Shown: one piece after another, positions 11,984 through 22,814 of the stretch
How positions within the stretch are numbered: the stretch's first letter is position 1
Layout of the letters: the number at the start of each line of letters is the position of its first letter
Assembly: GCA_038380435.1 (NCBI GenBank)
Contig: JAWZYU010000006.1
Location: forward strand, 37,760,501 to 37,824,500
Length of the DNA: 64,000 nucleotides
Source: Ryuthela nishihirai
Lineage: Eukaryota > Arthropoda > Arachnida > Araneae > Heptathelidae
Direction: 5' to 3'
Notes under the pieces: generated by a model
The model's input: the letters and a program-made list of their open reading frames with translations, nothing else
The model's database searches: none
Told to the model about the DNA's origin: nothing
Made by a program: the position numbers and the translations under genes

Positions 11984-12967
11984 TTAAAAGCGTCTTTGAA
12001 GCCATTTTTCGAAAGGGTGCGAAGTGTTGTCGTTGTGGCTCTGCAAGCTTCGTCGTCGGATGCGAAATGTTTCCCTTTCAAAGCTTTCTTCAGTCGGAGA
12101 AAGAGGAAAAAAACGCAGGGAGCTAAGTCCAGGGAATGTGGAGGATGTGGCAGAACTTCCGCCCCTATGGCAGTGATCACTGGCTGCACAATATTAGCCG
12201 TATGGGGCCTGACGTTGTCGTGATAGAGAAATCAAGTCATACCAGAAAGTTCTGGACGTTTTTCACGAATGGCATTCCGAAGTTTGGTTCTGAGAATCTT
12301 TGTCCTTATTCATGGTTGTTCCACAGGGCACAAAGCGAGTAACGAGAACACCTTTGATGTCAAAAAAGACAAGAGCCATTTGTTTCCCAGCTGAACGAGA
12401 AACCCAAATTTTCTTGGGTCTCGGTGAATCGGGATGCTTCCATTGACTCGACTGTTGTTTTGCTTCGGGATCGTAGTGAGGGATCGCGAGTTTCATCGCG
12501 AGTCACAATTCGACTCATGAAGGTTGGACCGTGGCTTTCAAAACGATTAAGCATTTCCTTGCACAGCTGTACCCTTTTTTCTGTTCTGGTGTCAAACTGT
12601 ATGGAATCCATTGAGCACAGATTCGTGAATTTTTCAGATGGGCTTTCACAATTGCGTGAGATCTTCTGTATGAAACTGACATTTTCATAGCCACTTCATA
12701 TTCGTCTGTCTTCATTTAGGATTGCCAGGGCTCTTTCGATTTGCTCAGGATTTATTGAGGAAGAAGGCTAGCAGGGTTTTGGGTCATCGGCAACAGATTC
12801 GCGTCCTTCTTTGAATCGCTTATGCCACTTAAAAATGGCAGACCTACGAAGACAGTCTTTACCATAGGCTTCATTCATCTCTTCAACAGTCGCAGCAGCA
12901 CTTAGGCCTCGCCTAACACAATAAAAAATGATATACCGCTGTTCCGTCTGAACTTCCGACATTCTAA

Positions 12968-13070
12968 ACAAATATTTCCCAAAGTGGGCGATACCGTCCT
13001 CTGGGGGGCGCTGGAATGATCCAGGGGGTTCGGTAGTAATCTCGGGTGCAATTGGAGGGCATGGAAGCAT
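12968..13070. mobile_element. hAT terminal fragment
   Basis: ATTTCCCAAAGTGGGCGATACC, then GGGGGGCGCTGG and GATCCAGGGGG, match the right end of the hAT element at 42699-45931 read in reverse complement (TTTCCAACGGGGGCGATACC and GGATCC nearby). It abuts the mariner start codon region; its other end is not visible. Confidence 0.65.
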
Positions 13071-13680
13071 AAAGAAAGAAGGGAAGATAAGAAAATTTTG
13101 AAAAACCGTTCGTACATGTTTCATCTGTTGTGTTTCATCTATGTGTAGCATAGAGTTAAAGTCGTAGTGATCACTTTATTTTCCAAACAAACACATAAAA
13201 TGCAAGTTATAACCGATTAGTGGTCAAGTCCGCTGACAGGTCTTATCAAGCAAGTGTTGGCAGGCGAGCGTTTCTGTCATTGTCGGGAAGTCCAGCATGG
13301 ATCGGCAGGAATAGGTGCATCTTTCTGTTTGTTCGCTTAAAGAAGGTAGATTTCCAGGGACATGCTGAGTAAGTTTTTTTCTGAAAAGGGGCGATACGAC
13401 AGATAAGTTAGGGAACCTCTGTTCTAAGCGAACGTCTATGACACGAAACTCGACCCACAGTCTTAACACAACAGCAGTCGACGCCATGACCTTGGCACGT
13501 GGAGCCTCCTTCACAGCGGTTACACACAGCGCCATCTAGTGTTACTTTGGAAAAAGCGCTACGAACGAGTACTTATGACGTCATTACATTAAGATAAGTG
13601 CATTAAATATAGATTTTTTTTATGAAATAGGCAGAATGTGTAATTCTAAAAAATGAAGTGTTTTAAGAATCTAAAGGACA
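13071..13680. other. Unassigned; one unrecognised minus-strand open frame
   Basis: A minus-strand frame of 103 codons (13224-13535) opens with MALCVTAVKEAPRAK; I do not recognise it and see no splice or promoter support. The rest may be 5' flank of the mariner or hAT remnants. Confidence 0.3.
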
Positions 13681-14315
13681 ATACCAGCAGTCTCCACTTT
13701 CCCCAATATCAAGAAAACTCTTCAGCCAACACCCAACCAGCGTTTGGGGCGGGATGGCTCAGTCGATAGCGCGCCAGGCTCGTAATTTGTAGCTCCCAGG
13801 TTCGAATCCCGGCTGCGTCAGCATTGAGATTTATCTCCGCAAACCCCTTGCTCACGGTCAGTAGGGGACACCAATGGGCTTGGAAAGGCTGCCATCCGTC
13901 GGATGGGACGTTAAGGTGTTTCTCTGTGTGCGGGAGAGAGTCACGTTAAAGAACACGCTGGATGGTCTTGACGGGAGGCTAGCATATGTCTCCCAATAGA
14001 TGTTAAAAGTGGGTCTCCTCTCCCAACCTTCTCTGAGCCTTCGAGGTCATTGTGACGTGACCATTTAGCCCATTGTGTGCAAAAAACTGCCTCTCAGGGT
14101 CAAAACAACCCAAGCCAAAAGCCCACACCCATAAAATAAATCTCCATTTTTAAGGTTTCCATTCTCTCCATATCAAGATTCCATTTCAAAAAATAAAATA
14201 AATCGCCACTTTTAAGCCCCCATTTCCCCCAATATCAAGACAAGCTCCCCCCTTTCCCAAAAATAAAATAAATATCCTTTTTTAAGGCTACCGTTTCCCT
14301 AAACATCATGTTCCG
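13680..14315. repeat. ~70-bp minisatellite split by a SINE
   Basis: Repeated phrases CCCCAATATCAAGA and AAAATAAAATAAAT with CCACTTTTAAG lie on both sides of the SINE-A at 13745-14116. About one unit is left of it and three are right. Confidence 0.7.
13745..14116 (+). mobile_element. SINE-A, diverged full-length copy
   Basis: Head GGGGCGGGATGGCTCAGTCG, B box GGTTCGAATCCC, tail CAAAACAACCCAA. No exact target duplication, as expected inside a tandem array. Confidence 0.9.
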
Positions 14316-14976
14316 CGTTTTAGCCTCTGGCTAGCTTGAAATAGTAGGAATTTATATTTTATTCATTCAACGATACCTATTCCTATGTGGCAATTACCAT
14401 TCCATAGTACAATAGTAGGCAATCTTCAAAACAAGAAATTAAACGTCAAAAGATTTCACTCAATATAGCGGCAACCATCACTTCTTTTGCTCCCAAACTA
14501 AATTAGCAAAATCTCAAGTAATATTCAGCTTAGCATCGTTTCCGATCAACTCTAATCCCTTTCATCCCATGTCGCCAAGGGACAAAGAATTGTTCCAATC
14601 CCGATCAATATCCTCTTTATGATAAAGAAATAACAAGTAATCCTTTCATGTTAAACAATTGGAATATTCCGTAACGTAAAAATATTGAAACCGGTCATGT
14701 TCCCCTTTTTAAAAGAAAATGTAATTGAAAAATGTAATTCTGTTTCCCAGAAGAGGAAACATGAATAGATGGGAAAAAAGAAAGAAATATTAAAATCTTT
14801 TAAGCAGAAAAATCTACGTTCCACAAGAAAATAGCATCTGTTGTCAGTTAAGCGAAAAGACCGTTCAGAGGTCTGTGGATGCACAGGAAGAAAGAAAGCT
14901 GAACTGAGGAGGAGAAGGAGATTGTGAAGCTCTAAAAGATGCGGGAGGGTGAATGTAAAAGGGGGGAGGGGGGCAA
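14316..14976. other. Spacer, nothing recognised
   Basis: AT-rich with a purine-rich end (14880-14975). No repeat family or coding motif identified. Confidence 0.4.
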
Positions 14977-15210
14977 CTATTGAACACGCACATCACGGAG
15001 CAGAGGTCCTAGAGCTTTAATCGGGACGGAGCTTTCCAACTCCCTTAGGCTTAATCGTCTACAGGCGTATGCATAATTCACTAGTTCTTTTGGAACACGT
15101 GATACTGGGTTCAAAGGCACGCCCTTGCAGCATAGGCATCGTTGCCTACCTATAAGGGCGCCTCTTATACTCACCCCTTTCATTTGGAACTTGGGTGTGG
15201 CTAACCACAC
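14977..15210 (-). CDS. Unrecognised 77-codon open frame, possible exon
   Basis: The frame is richer in GC and CpG than its surroundings and includes RQRCLCCKG and RRLSLRELE. Upstream on the minus strand (15240 to 15212) a pyrimidine-rich stretch ends in CAACAACGCAG, which could be a splice acceptor, and GGGGTGAGTATAAG within the frame looks like a splice donor, so the real exon could be only about 45 bases. I recognise no domain. It could be an exon of an unseen gene, a promoter-proximal CpG-rich patch, or chance. Confidence 0.2.
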   Translation of the reverse strand: MWLATPKFQMKGVSIRGALIGRQRCLCCKGVPLNPVSRVPKELVNYAYACRRLSLRELESSVPIKALGPLLRDVRVQ

Positions 15211-15390
15211 TGCGTTGTTGGATGAGATGGAATTGGGAATGTAATTATATTCTTTAATGGACTAAAATGAATTCGGTTTTGTAAATTCGTGGGAGTTGAG
15301 TCTGGGTTTGTTTTAAGTGAAGTTGCTGTTGGTTTAAATATTTCTGGTGCTTATGAATATATTTTTTGGGGAAATGGGTACTTCAGCAAT

Positions 15391-16294
15391 TTCGGCGACA
15401 TTTCATATATTCATTTTGTTGAATGCGTTATGTCTGCTTTACTAATTCAGTAAGATTTAAAAGTTGGATGTTTTATTTCTGAGCGTAACTTCCTCTTTTT
15501 ACATATATCAATCCAAATGGCCAGGTCCCAAAAACCCCAAGGGCTCAGAAGAAGTTGGGTGGAAGAGGGCCCATTGGGCAATTGTTAGAAGACAGATGGT
15601 AGCCTTCCGCAAGGGTGTTTTTTAATGTACTCCAGGTATGGCTCTCCTGCATACAGACCACGGCTTAACGTCCCATCCTTTCACCTGCGTCAGTGTTTAG
15701 ATTTATCTCCATAAAATTCATCTCACAGCCGTCGGTCAGTGGGGGACACCGATGGGCTTGGAAAGGCCGCAGTCTTTTGGGTGGGACATTAAGACGTGGC
15801 TCCGTGTGCAGGAGAGTCATTGCACTTAAACTTAACTGTGCACGTTAAAGAGCACTCTGTATGGCTTTGACGGGAGGCTATCATCTGCCTACTAGCAGCT
15901 ATCCAGTGGATCTTCTCCGCCCAACCTTCTATGAGCCCTTGTGACCTGGACGCTAGTTGTGTGGTCGGGTCCTTGAGATCTGGCTATTAAGTAATGGCCA
16001 GATATCAAGGACCTCTCATGCAAGACCTCACCTGGCCTTATATGAGAAGGCCTGTAAAAGCTAGGAGTAGCTTCTAGGATTCTTCTCTGTCCTATATGTC
16101 GCAAATCAAAAAAAAAAGTTCGTCGTGTGCAAAAAAATGGCTACTGAGAGATGAATCAATCCAATCTCACCCAACCGAAAGTCCCGTCAGCGAGCGGCGG
16201 TCTTTTCAAGCCCTTCGGCGTCCCCTTTCTGACCGCGAGCAGAACGGGTTCGGCGACATTTCATATATTCATTTTGTTGAATGCGTTATGTCTG
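15391..16294. repeat. 46-bp direct duplication bracketing nested SINEs
   Basis: 15391-15436 and 16249-16294 are identical over 46 bases beginning TTCGGCGACATTTCATATAT. The second copy sits inside a SINE-A remnant, so it is filler DNA copied from the nearby flank. Confidence 0.85.
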
Positions 16295-16372
16295 GACGGG
16301 TGTTAACGCAGGCGAAGTTGGGACTCCAGTGAGTCCAGCATGCTGTCGATTGAGTCACCCCTCCCTCTCCAC
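15462..16372 (-). mobile_element. SINE-A host copy, split by another SINE
   Basis: The tail and middle part is at 15462-15678, ending CTTAACGTCCCATCC. Its continuation toward the head is at about 16183-16248 (GTCCCGTCAGCGAGCGGCGG) and 16295-16372 (GTTGGGACTCC, GATTGAGTCACCCC), separated by the 46-bp filler. A diverged, old copy. Confidence 0.75.
15679..16178 (+). mobile_element. SINE-A guest copy nested in a SINE-A
   Basis: Starts at CACCTGCGTCAGTG, just after the B box, so its tRNA head is missing. It runs through the central block GGTGGGACATTAAG and ends GTGTGCAAAAAAATGGC then CAATCCAATC near 16160. A ~155-bp insertion (about 15957-16115) contains a hairpin (GGTCCTTGAGATCTGGC against GCCAGATATCAAGGACC). 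GTCCCATC/GTCCCGTC at its two ends may be the target duplication. Confidence 0.7.
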
Positions 16373-16599
16373 CCCACGATTCAAAGAGAACTGTATCCAG
16401 AATCTGAATTTCTTGAATGCTCTATCCGTTCACTGCTATCAATTTTGTATAAAAAAAATCTGAGTTCGGATTGCAGCTAATCTTCGTAGTATTTCTGCTG
16501 AGTATCGTTTTCTCACTGGTCTATTTTTGCATTGAAAATTTCTTGCCAAACATTTAGAGTGTTATTTTTCTAAGAAGAAATGCAATTAAGATTCTTGTA

Positions 16600-17010
16600 A
16601 TAGAGCCCTGTGCGGATAGCAAAAATCCTATCCTCATCCTCAAAAGTCTTTTACCAAAGTACATCCTCATCCTCAAGGTCTTATTCGAAACTGGATCCTC
16701 ATCTTTAAGGTCTTATCCACAACCACATCTGTAAAGGTCTTATCCAAAACTATGTCAGCAAAGTCTTATCCAAACCCACACATCCTACAGATCTATCCGA
16801 ACCACATCCTCAATATCTTATCTGAAACCGAATCCTTATCCTTAAGGTCTTATTTGAAACTGCATCCTCATACTCAACGTCTTATTTGAAACCGTATCTT
16901 CATTATCAAGGTCCTATTTGAAACCGTATCTTCATTATCAAGGTCTTATTTGAAACCGTATCTTCATTATCAAGGTCTTATCTGAAACCGCATCCTCATC
17001 CTCAAGTTCT
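16600..17010. repeat. ~32-bp minisatellite
   Basis: Units follow GGTCTTATTTGAAACCGTAT plus about 12 bases ending ATTATCAA. The last three or four are nearly identical and earlier ones degenerate. It ends where a SINE-A fragment begins. Confidence 0.88.
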
Positions 17011-17130
17011 TATCCGTCGGATGGGACGTTAAGCCGTGGCCCCATATGCGGAAGAGCCATACTTTGCGTACGTTAAAGAAAAACCTGGATGGCCTTGACG
17101 GGAGACTACCATCTGTCTCCTAAAACTATT
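17008..17130 (+). mobile_element. SINE-A central fragment
   Basis: Begins TCCGTCGGATGGGACGTTAA and ends in CTATTCAGTGG; head and tail are missing. 17131-17506 holds only AT-rich sequence in which I recognise nothing. Confidence 0.85.
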
Positions 17131-17506
17131 CAGTGGCTATTTAAAAACTCATATTATTCCGCATGTATTAAGTAATTAAAACAGTGGAGATTTAACAAAT
17201 ACTTGAAGCCTGATATTGGGAATCAAATGAATTATTCTAATGATTTATTAATGACTGAAAAAATACAACTGTTTTACCTATAATTCGGACAATTTTGACT
17301 TACTAAATATTAAATAAAAATTTACTTAACTCAGAGAAATTTTAAAATTAGATTCAACTTTGTTCTTTTAAATGCAGTTATCGGAGATTATGGGAAGAGA
17401 CTCCTTTTCATTACTCAGTATGACTATGATTCCCATCAATATAAAATACTAGATCTCCACCACTGAAATTTTTACCTATTTAATTCTAGTTTTATACGTA
17501 ATATTT

Positions 17507-17769
17507 AGCGGCGAAGCTTAGTGGAAGCAATTGAGACAATGAGACTGCGCAGGTCATGAAACGATGATTCTCGTAGATCATTGGCTGATTGAACTATCAC
17601 TCGCTTTTCAATCAACCAATGATCTACGATGCAATTACTGATCATTGATATCATTGGCTGATTGAACAGTAATTGATAATTCGATAAATTAATGACCTGA
17701 AATAATCAATGATGTCTCAACTGCGCAGTCTCAATGTCTCAATTGTTTCCACTCACACTTAGCACCTGA
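17507..17769. mobile_element. FB-260 foldback MITE, complete
   Basis: The left terminus GGCGAAGCTTAGTGGAAGCA and the right terminus (reverse complement AGGTGCTAAGTGTGAGTGG) are imperfect inverted copies. The inner parts (ATTGAGACAATGAGACTGCG and its complement) also pair. Good reference copy for the family; no coding capacity, superfamily undetermined. Confidence 0.85.
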
Positions 17770-18164
17770 TAATATTCCAGTATTTTCATTTTTAAAGAAT
17801 ATAATTTTTATTCATAAGAGTAAAGAATACAAATACATTTATAATTTGACCCGCAAAGCTAAATAGCTTATCTGCAGGAAAATGAATAAATTATATTAAA
17901 CATAGGTCATTCAGCCATAAAAATGGTGTGCATCAAATAAATCCACAAACACAACACAAAATCAGCTAACTAGAAAATACCAAATAATTTTTTATTCCAT
18001 TTTCAGTCTTCTAAAAGAATCTATATGTAGTAATTATTCTGGAATAGCATTAAATATAAGTGGTACTTGATATTCGGAGGTATGTTTCCCGTAATTATTT
18101 CGAAAATTTGGCAATTTGTAATAACCTTGGTTTTGAAATCTTGTATTTTTGTTATGTTGAATTT

Positions 18165-21024
18165 TTAGTTGTAAGTTTCGTCAAAAAAATTTTTAATTAT
18201 TACATTATATTTATATAAATTGCTGTAGGATAAAAGGTTTAAAAATTTTAATCTATCGGTGGAAGTTTCATAAATTTTTTGCAAATGAAACGGAATAATA
18301 TTTTTAGCTATTATAGACTGCAGTTTTTCTATTTTATTTATGTTAGTTAAGTTAGTTGTTCCATGCACAATTATTCCCTAATTTAAAATAGATTCGCATA
18401 TTGCTTTATAAAATATTACACAGGTTTCCATATTTAATACGTATTTTAATTTTTGAATTTTTATCGCTGATATTCTCAAGCTTTCACATATGTGGGATAT
18501 ATGGGCATTCCACCTAAAATATTCATCGAAAATGATTCCGAAGTAATATATTTTATTTACTTGCTCAACAAGTGTGCAACTACATAATGATTCATAATTT
18601 GAAGCATCCTTTTTTCTGCAATTTATTTTATGAGTTTTGATAAAGAGGTTTTGATAAATATGAAATCCTGGTGAATGAATTAATCATCAGTTTTGATTTT
18701 TTCTCATTTAAATAGATTTTATTATGGTTTAACCATCTAATAATATTATTGTAATCTGTTTGAACCTCTGAAATGCTATCATTTAAATATTTCTGACTGT
18801 TTATTAACCCATTTCTTCCCACGTTGCGAACACGCAATACGAAGTGTTGCGTGTACGCAACACTTGGGAAGAAATGGGTTGAAACAATGTCATCAGCATA
18901 TAGATAAATAGCACTATTTAATTTTGCATTGAACAAATCATTTATGTATACCAGGAACAGTAAAGAACCTAAAATTGAGCCTTGGGGAATTCCATATCGT
19001 GTAATTACTTTTCTGCTGCAGCAGTTTTTTATTTTAGTAATTGTGTTTCTGTCTGATAAATAATTTCTAAACCAATCTAACAATATACCGCGAATACCGT
19101 AATTTTCCAATTTATTTAGTAAAATACTATGATCTATTGTATCGAAGGCTTTCTTCAAATCTAAGAACATAGTTACAATTTTTTCTCTATTATTCAATGA
19201 TTTATTAATAGTATTTGCAATTTTGGAAACTAGTTGAATTGTGTTTTTTCCTTTTTGAAAGCCAAATTGATTTTCATTAATTATGTTGTGTTTAAGTAAA
19301 AAGTTAAAAACAGTATTATAAATATATATTTTCCATTGTTTTCGAAAAAATAGGCAGAATTGTTATTGGTCGATAGTTAGAAAAATCCTCCTTAATACCA
19401 CCTTTAAAAATAGGTCTTAAAATACCTGTTTTGAGATCAGTAGGTATGTTCTCAGTAAATATAATCTGATTTATAATTTTTGATATAATATTAAGTAGTT
19501 TCTTTATTAAATTTTATATGTTTAATGTAAACATTATAGTAACCAGGTGATTTATTGGTGTCTAATGAAGTAATTATTTCATTAGTTTGTTTTTTAGTGA
19601 TTTCATGTATATAGATAGATTTCAAAACTCTTTGCATCATGATTGGAACATAATTTATATCGTCTTGGTGATTTGTATTTCTTATCTGTAAAATTAGTGT
19701 ATCATAAATGTCATTGTAATTATTTGCTATTTCTTCCACAGATAATTTCTTTTTGGACATATTGTCAATTATTACATCGTCCGCTGATTTTTTCTGTTTT
19801 CCTTCTAATATTTCATATATTAATTGCCAGGTAGCCTTCATATCATTTTTTTTTCGTTATAAGTTTACTTCTGTAATAAAGGTGTTCCTGATTTCTAATC
19901 TGAATATTAACCATATTTCTTAATTTTTTATAGTTATTTTTATAAGCATCACTTTTATCATTGTTTTTAAATTTAATCCAAGCTTTATCTCTTTCTTCAA
20001 TTAATTCTATCAAGTTCGGTGTTATCCAATTTTTGCTATGATTTCTTTTTACCTTTCCAACACTCCTCATATATATTCTATTTTTTCCTAAAATTCCATC
20101 ATAAATGTCTTTAAATACTTTATATAGGTGTAGTTCATCCATTGAGTTGTCTCCATAATTTTCTAAAGTCCAATTCATTTCAGAAATAGCTTTGTTTATA
20201 TTGTTATGGTCAAATGACCAATTCTTATTTTCCTGGTCTGTTTCACTATAATTAGTATTATTCAAATTGTTATTGGTGTTGCTAATCAGTGTTAAAATCA
20301 TAGAGTGATCTGCTATTTTGCTTGTTTGAATTATTGAATTTGCTGAAATATTTTAATCAATTTAATATTAATATGGTCTATACAGGTTTTGGTAATTTTG
20401 TTTTTTACTATTTCTTCTCTTGTAGCTTCCCTTATTAAACTTTCAAAATTCATTTCAGCCAATAGTGTTTCTGCATTTTCCATCCAGTTTCGGAAATTCA
20501 ACAGAAAAGAGTTCACATCTGTACTAGAAACTAAAACATGAACTAAAACATGAAAAAAACATGAAACGAAAACTAAACAGCTAAAACATGATATATTATA
20601 TTATTTTTCTTTACTTTTATATATATATAGTTTCCGCTGGAAGTGTTTGTTGTGAAATAATTTCAATATCTAGATTTTCTTTATAATATAGTGAAATCCC
20701 CATAATATTTTTATTTATATTATCATATGTGATTTTATTAAATTTTTCAATATTATATAAATAATTTTCATACTTATTTACATTTGTTTCAGTTAAAACA
20801 AGCAAATCAATGTGTTTCATGTAATTGTTAATACTTAATTTTAATGAATCCCAATGTTTTCTTTGACTTCTTATATTAACATGAGCAATTCCTAATTTAT
20901 TTTTGTGAATAAATTTGCTATAATTATTTACGAACCAAGCCTCCACTTCTAAACCTGTATTTACATAAGCAACATCATAGTTGCTATTAAGACCTTCAAA
21001 ATTCAAATCAGACATAGCTAACAA
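18165..21024 (-). pseudogene. LINE-1 ORF2: endonuclease and reverse transcriptase
   Basis: The apurinic-type endonuclease begins near 20900 (LGIAHVNIRSQRKHW, then DLLVLTETNV). The linker occupies 19491-20516 in three frames (KRNHSKNWITPNLIEL, DTNKSPGYYNVYIKHIKF). The RT core at 18628-19197 has MFLDLKKAFDTIDHS with the first catalytic Asp, YGIPQGSILGSLLFLVYINDL, and an intact YADD box. A C-terminal part at 18165-18368 follows (KIEKLQSIIAKNI). At least four frame breaks; a palindromic insert lengthens the protein just after YADD without breaking it. It would nick target DNA and prime cDNA synthesis there. Confidence 0.88.
18808..18878. mobile_element. 71-bp TTAA-flanked palindromic insertion in the RT frame
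   Basis: Flanked by TTAA (18804-18807) and TTGA (18879-18882). The inverted ends are CCCATTTCTTCCCA and TGGGAAGAAATGGG, and the interior has CGTTGCGAACACGC and related inverted motifs. With one target copy it adds 75 bp, that is 25 codons, in frame after YADDIVS. The TTAA and CCC ends suggest a minimal piggyBac-type MITE. Confidence 0.75.
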
Positions 21025-21098
21025 GAATATTCATAAAAGAAAAAGCAAAAGTAAAGAGCAAAAAAAAAAAACAAGGTTTATCGGATATATCTAAAAGT

Positions 21099-21819
21099 TC
21101 AAAAATCATCAAAGTTAGTGAACATATCAACATTGATAATTCTTTCACCATTTGATTTCCTCATTAGAACTTTTCCATTTTTGAACCAAACATACTTATA
21201 ATTTGTTTCTTTTGCACACATCCTAGCTCTCCAGAAAAGCTCTTTGTTAATCATAGTGATGTTTTCATTAATGTATATTGGTGTTCCTTTATCATTAAGG
21301 TCTGCAATAGTGGTTGTATTTTTTTTCCTGTTTTGTATCCAAATGTCTCTCTCTATCTTTCCGTGTAACGAATTGAACAATTATCTTTGGGGTTTTGATT
21401 TTATTTTTTTCTAGAAGTCGTGAACTTTTTCAATCATATTGTCTGTGTAGTTGACTATGTTTAATGACTGGGATATTTAATTCAACTTTATTTTAAGCTC
21501 TGTTTCATCCTCCCCTTCAATTATGGGAACACCATGAATTTCTATATTTTTATTGCGTCCATTGTTCCACGTCATTAAGATTTTGTTTCAGCTCCTTAAT
21601 CTCTTCTCTCATTTCTGTGTTTAAATTTTCGGCTTCATAGAATTTTATAATTAAATCCTTTTGATTTTTTTCGTAATTTATTACTTGTTGCATCAGTTCG
21701 TCATACTTGCTAGAAAAAAATTCTACCCTTCGTTTCAATTCTCTCACTTCTGTCTTTAAATCACGAATCTCTACTATCAATAGATTGATGTCACGTGTCG
21801 AATTGTCTCTGTTTCCCAT
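21099..21819 (-). pseudogene. LINE-1 ORF1: coiled-coil RNA-binding-type protein
   Basis: The start at 21819 (MGNRDNSTRD) leads into a charged heptad-like coiled coil (EIRDLKTEVRELKRRV, later EEIKELKQNLNDVEQ). After a frame break the sequence reads NKNIEIHGVP near 21520-21550, the conserved start of the central ORF1 domain in this group. The C-terminal piece at 21099-21380 (ELFWRARMCAKETNYKYVWF, GKVLMRKSNG) resembles the FP-type domain of such ORF1 proteins. Its role would be binding element RNA. Truncated by frameshifts. Confidence 0.75.
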
Positions 21820-21860
21820 GTCTAAGGTTCGCTTTTGGGTTTATTTTGTTCGACTTGCAT

Positions 21861-22249
21861 TCGCAACATAACCACGCATTCTTCTTTTCTAGGGACAGCT
21901 GTTTGTATCTAATGATTTTCGAATGATTTCTACTTTGCTAGAAAAAAAAGATCACTTCTCTCGTTTTGTTTGCCTTATTCCAATGCATTTTTTATTCAAA
22001 GTGAATTTTTCATTTTTTTTTAATTAAGAAGTTTTGTTACTCTTGTCAGCTATCAGTAATGCAGTAATGTTTGGTTCATCTTGTCAGCTATCAGTAATGC
22101 AGTAATGTTGTGCTTATCTTATTATATTCAAGAATTTATCCACTATCCTCGTTAACACCAAGCAGCGTATCTCAAACTAAGGGTCACGACCCCACCGGGA
22201 AGGGGAGTAGTGAGCCATAGTTTGCAGCTGGATCCTATCGAATGCAGGT
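21861..22249. other. Spacer; short direct duplication only
   Basis: A phrase beginning CTTGTCAGCTATCAGTAATG occurs twice, about 37 bases apart, at 22043-22110. Otherwise nothing recognised. Confidence 0.45.
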
Positions 22250-22810
22250 CTTATTCGTGAGTGGAAGCAATTGAGACATTGAGACTGCGCAGTTGAGACA
22301 TCATTGATTCCTATTGGTTATTAATTCACCGAATTATCAAGTACTTATAAATCACCCAATAGTGTGATGGATCACATCGTAGATCGTTGGTTGATCGAAA
22401 AACAGCAGATGATCTACTGGTATCATCTTTTCTTTATTTACAACGATCCACGATAACATCGTAGATAGTTGGTTGATCACTTAAACAGCAGATGATCTAC
22501 TGGTATCATCTTTTCGTCATCGAAAAGATGATACCAGTAGATCATCTGCTGTTTTCGTCATCGATCGTTTTTCATCTGAAAATTTCGTCATTTCGATCAT
22601 TTCTGAAATTTTCGTCATTTCGATCATTTCTGAAATTTTCGTCATTTCGATCATTCTGAAATTTTCGTCATCGATCGTTTTATTACCAACGATCTACGAT
22701 GTTATCGTAGATCGTTGGTTATCATTTAAACAGCAGATCATTTAAACAGCAGATGATGTACTGGTATCATCTTTTCGTCAAAAAATTCGTACCTTCGCGC
22801 TGGTGTAATT
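22250..22810. mobile_element. Rearranged FB-260 with palindrome and tandem repeats
   Basis: Starts as a normal FB-260 end (GTGAGTGGAAGCAATTGAGA). From 22400 a ~31-bp segment starting CAGCAGATGATCTACTGG recurs directly at 22402, 22486 and 22748 and inverted at 22521. The 22486-22551 pair is a perfect 31-bp-arm hairpin with a 4-base loop. Between 22555 and 22680 a ~27-bp unit TTTCGATCATTTCTGAAATT repeats three to four times. Confidence 0.75.
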
Positions 22811-22814
22811 ATAA

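Larger units (their letters stand above)
17800..21860 (-). mobile_element. LINE-1: non-LTR retrotransposon (CR1/Jockey group)
   Basis: Two-ORF layout on the minus strand: a coiled-coil ORF1 at 21099-21819, then endonuclease and reverse transcriptase from about 21024 down to 18165, then an AT-rich 3' end near 17800 (ATAATTTTTATTCATAAGAG). It is close to full length but broken by frameshifts and a 75-bp TTAA insertion. The clade is judged from ORF1 type and RT motifs and needs a tree. Confidence 0.85.
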
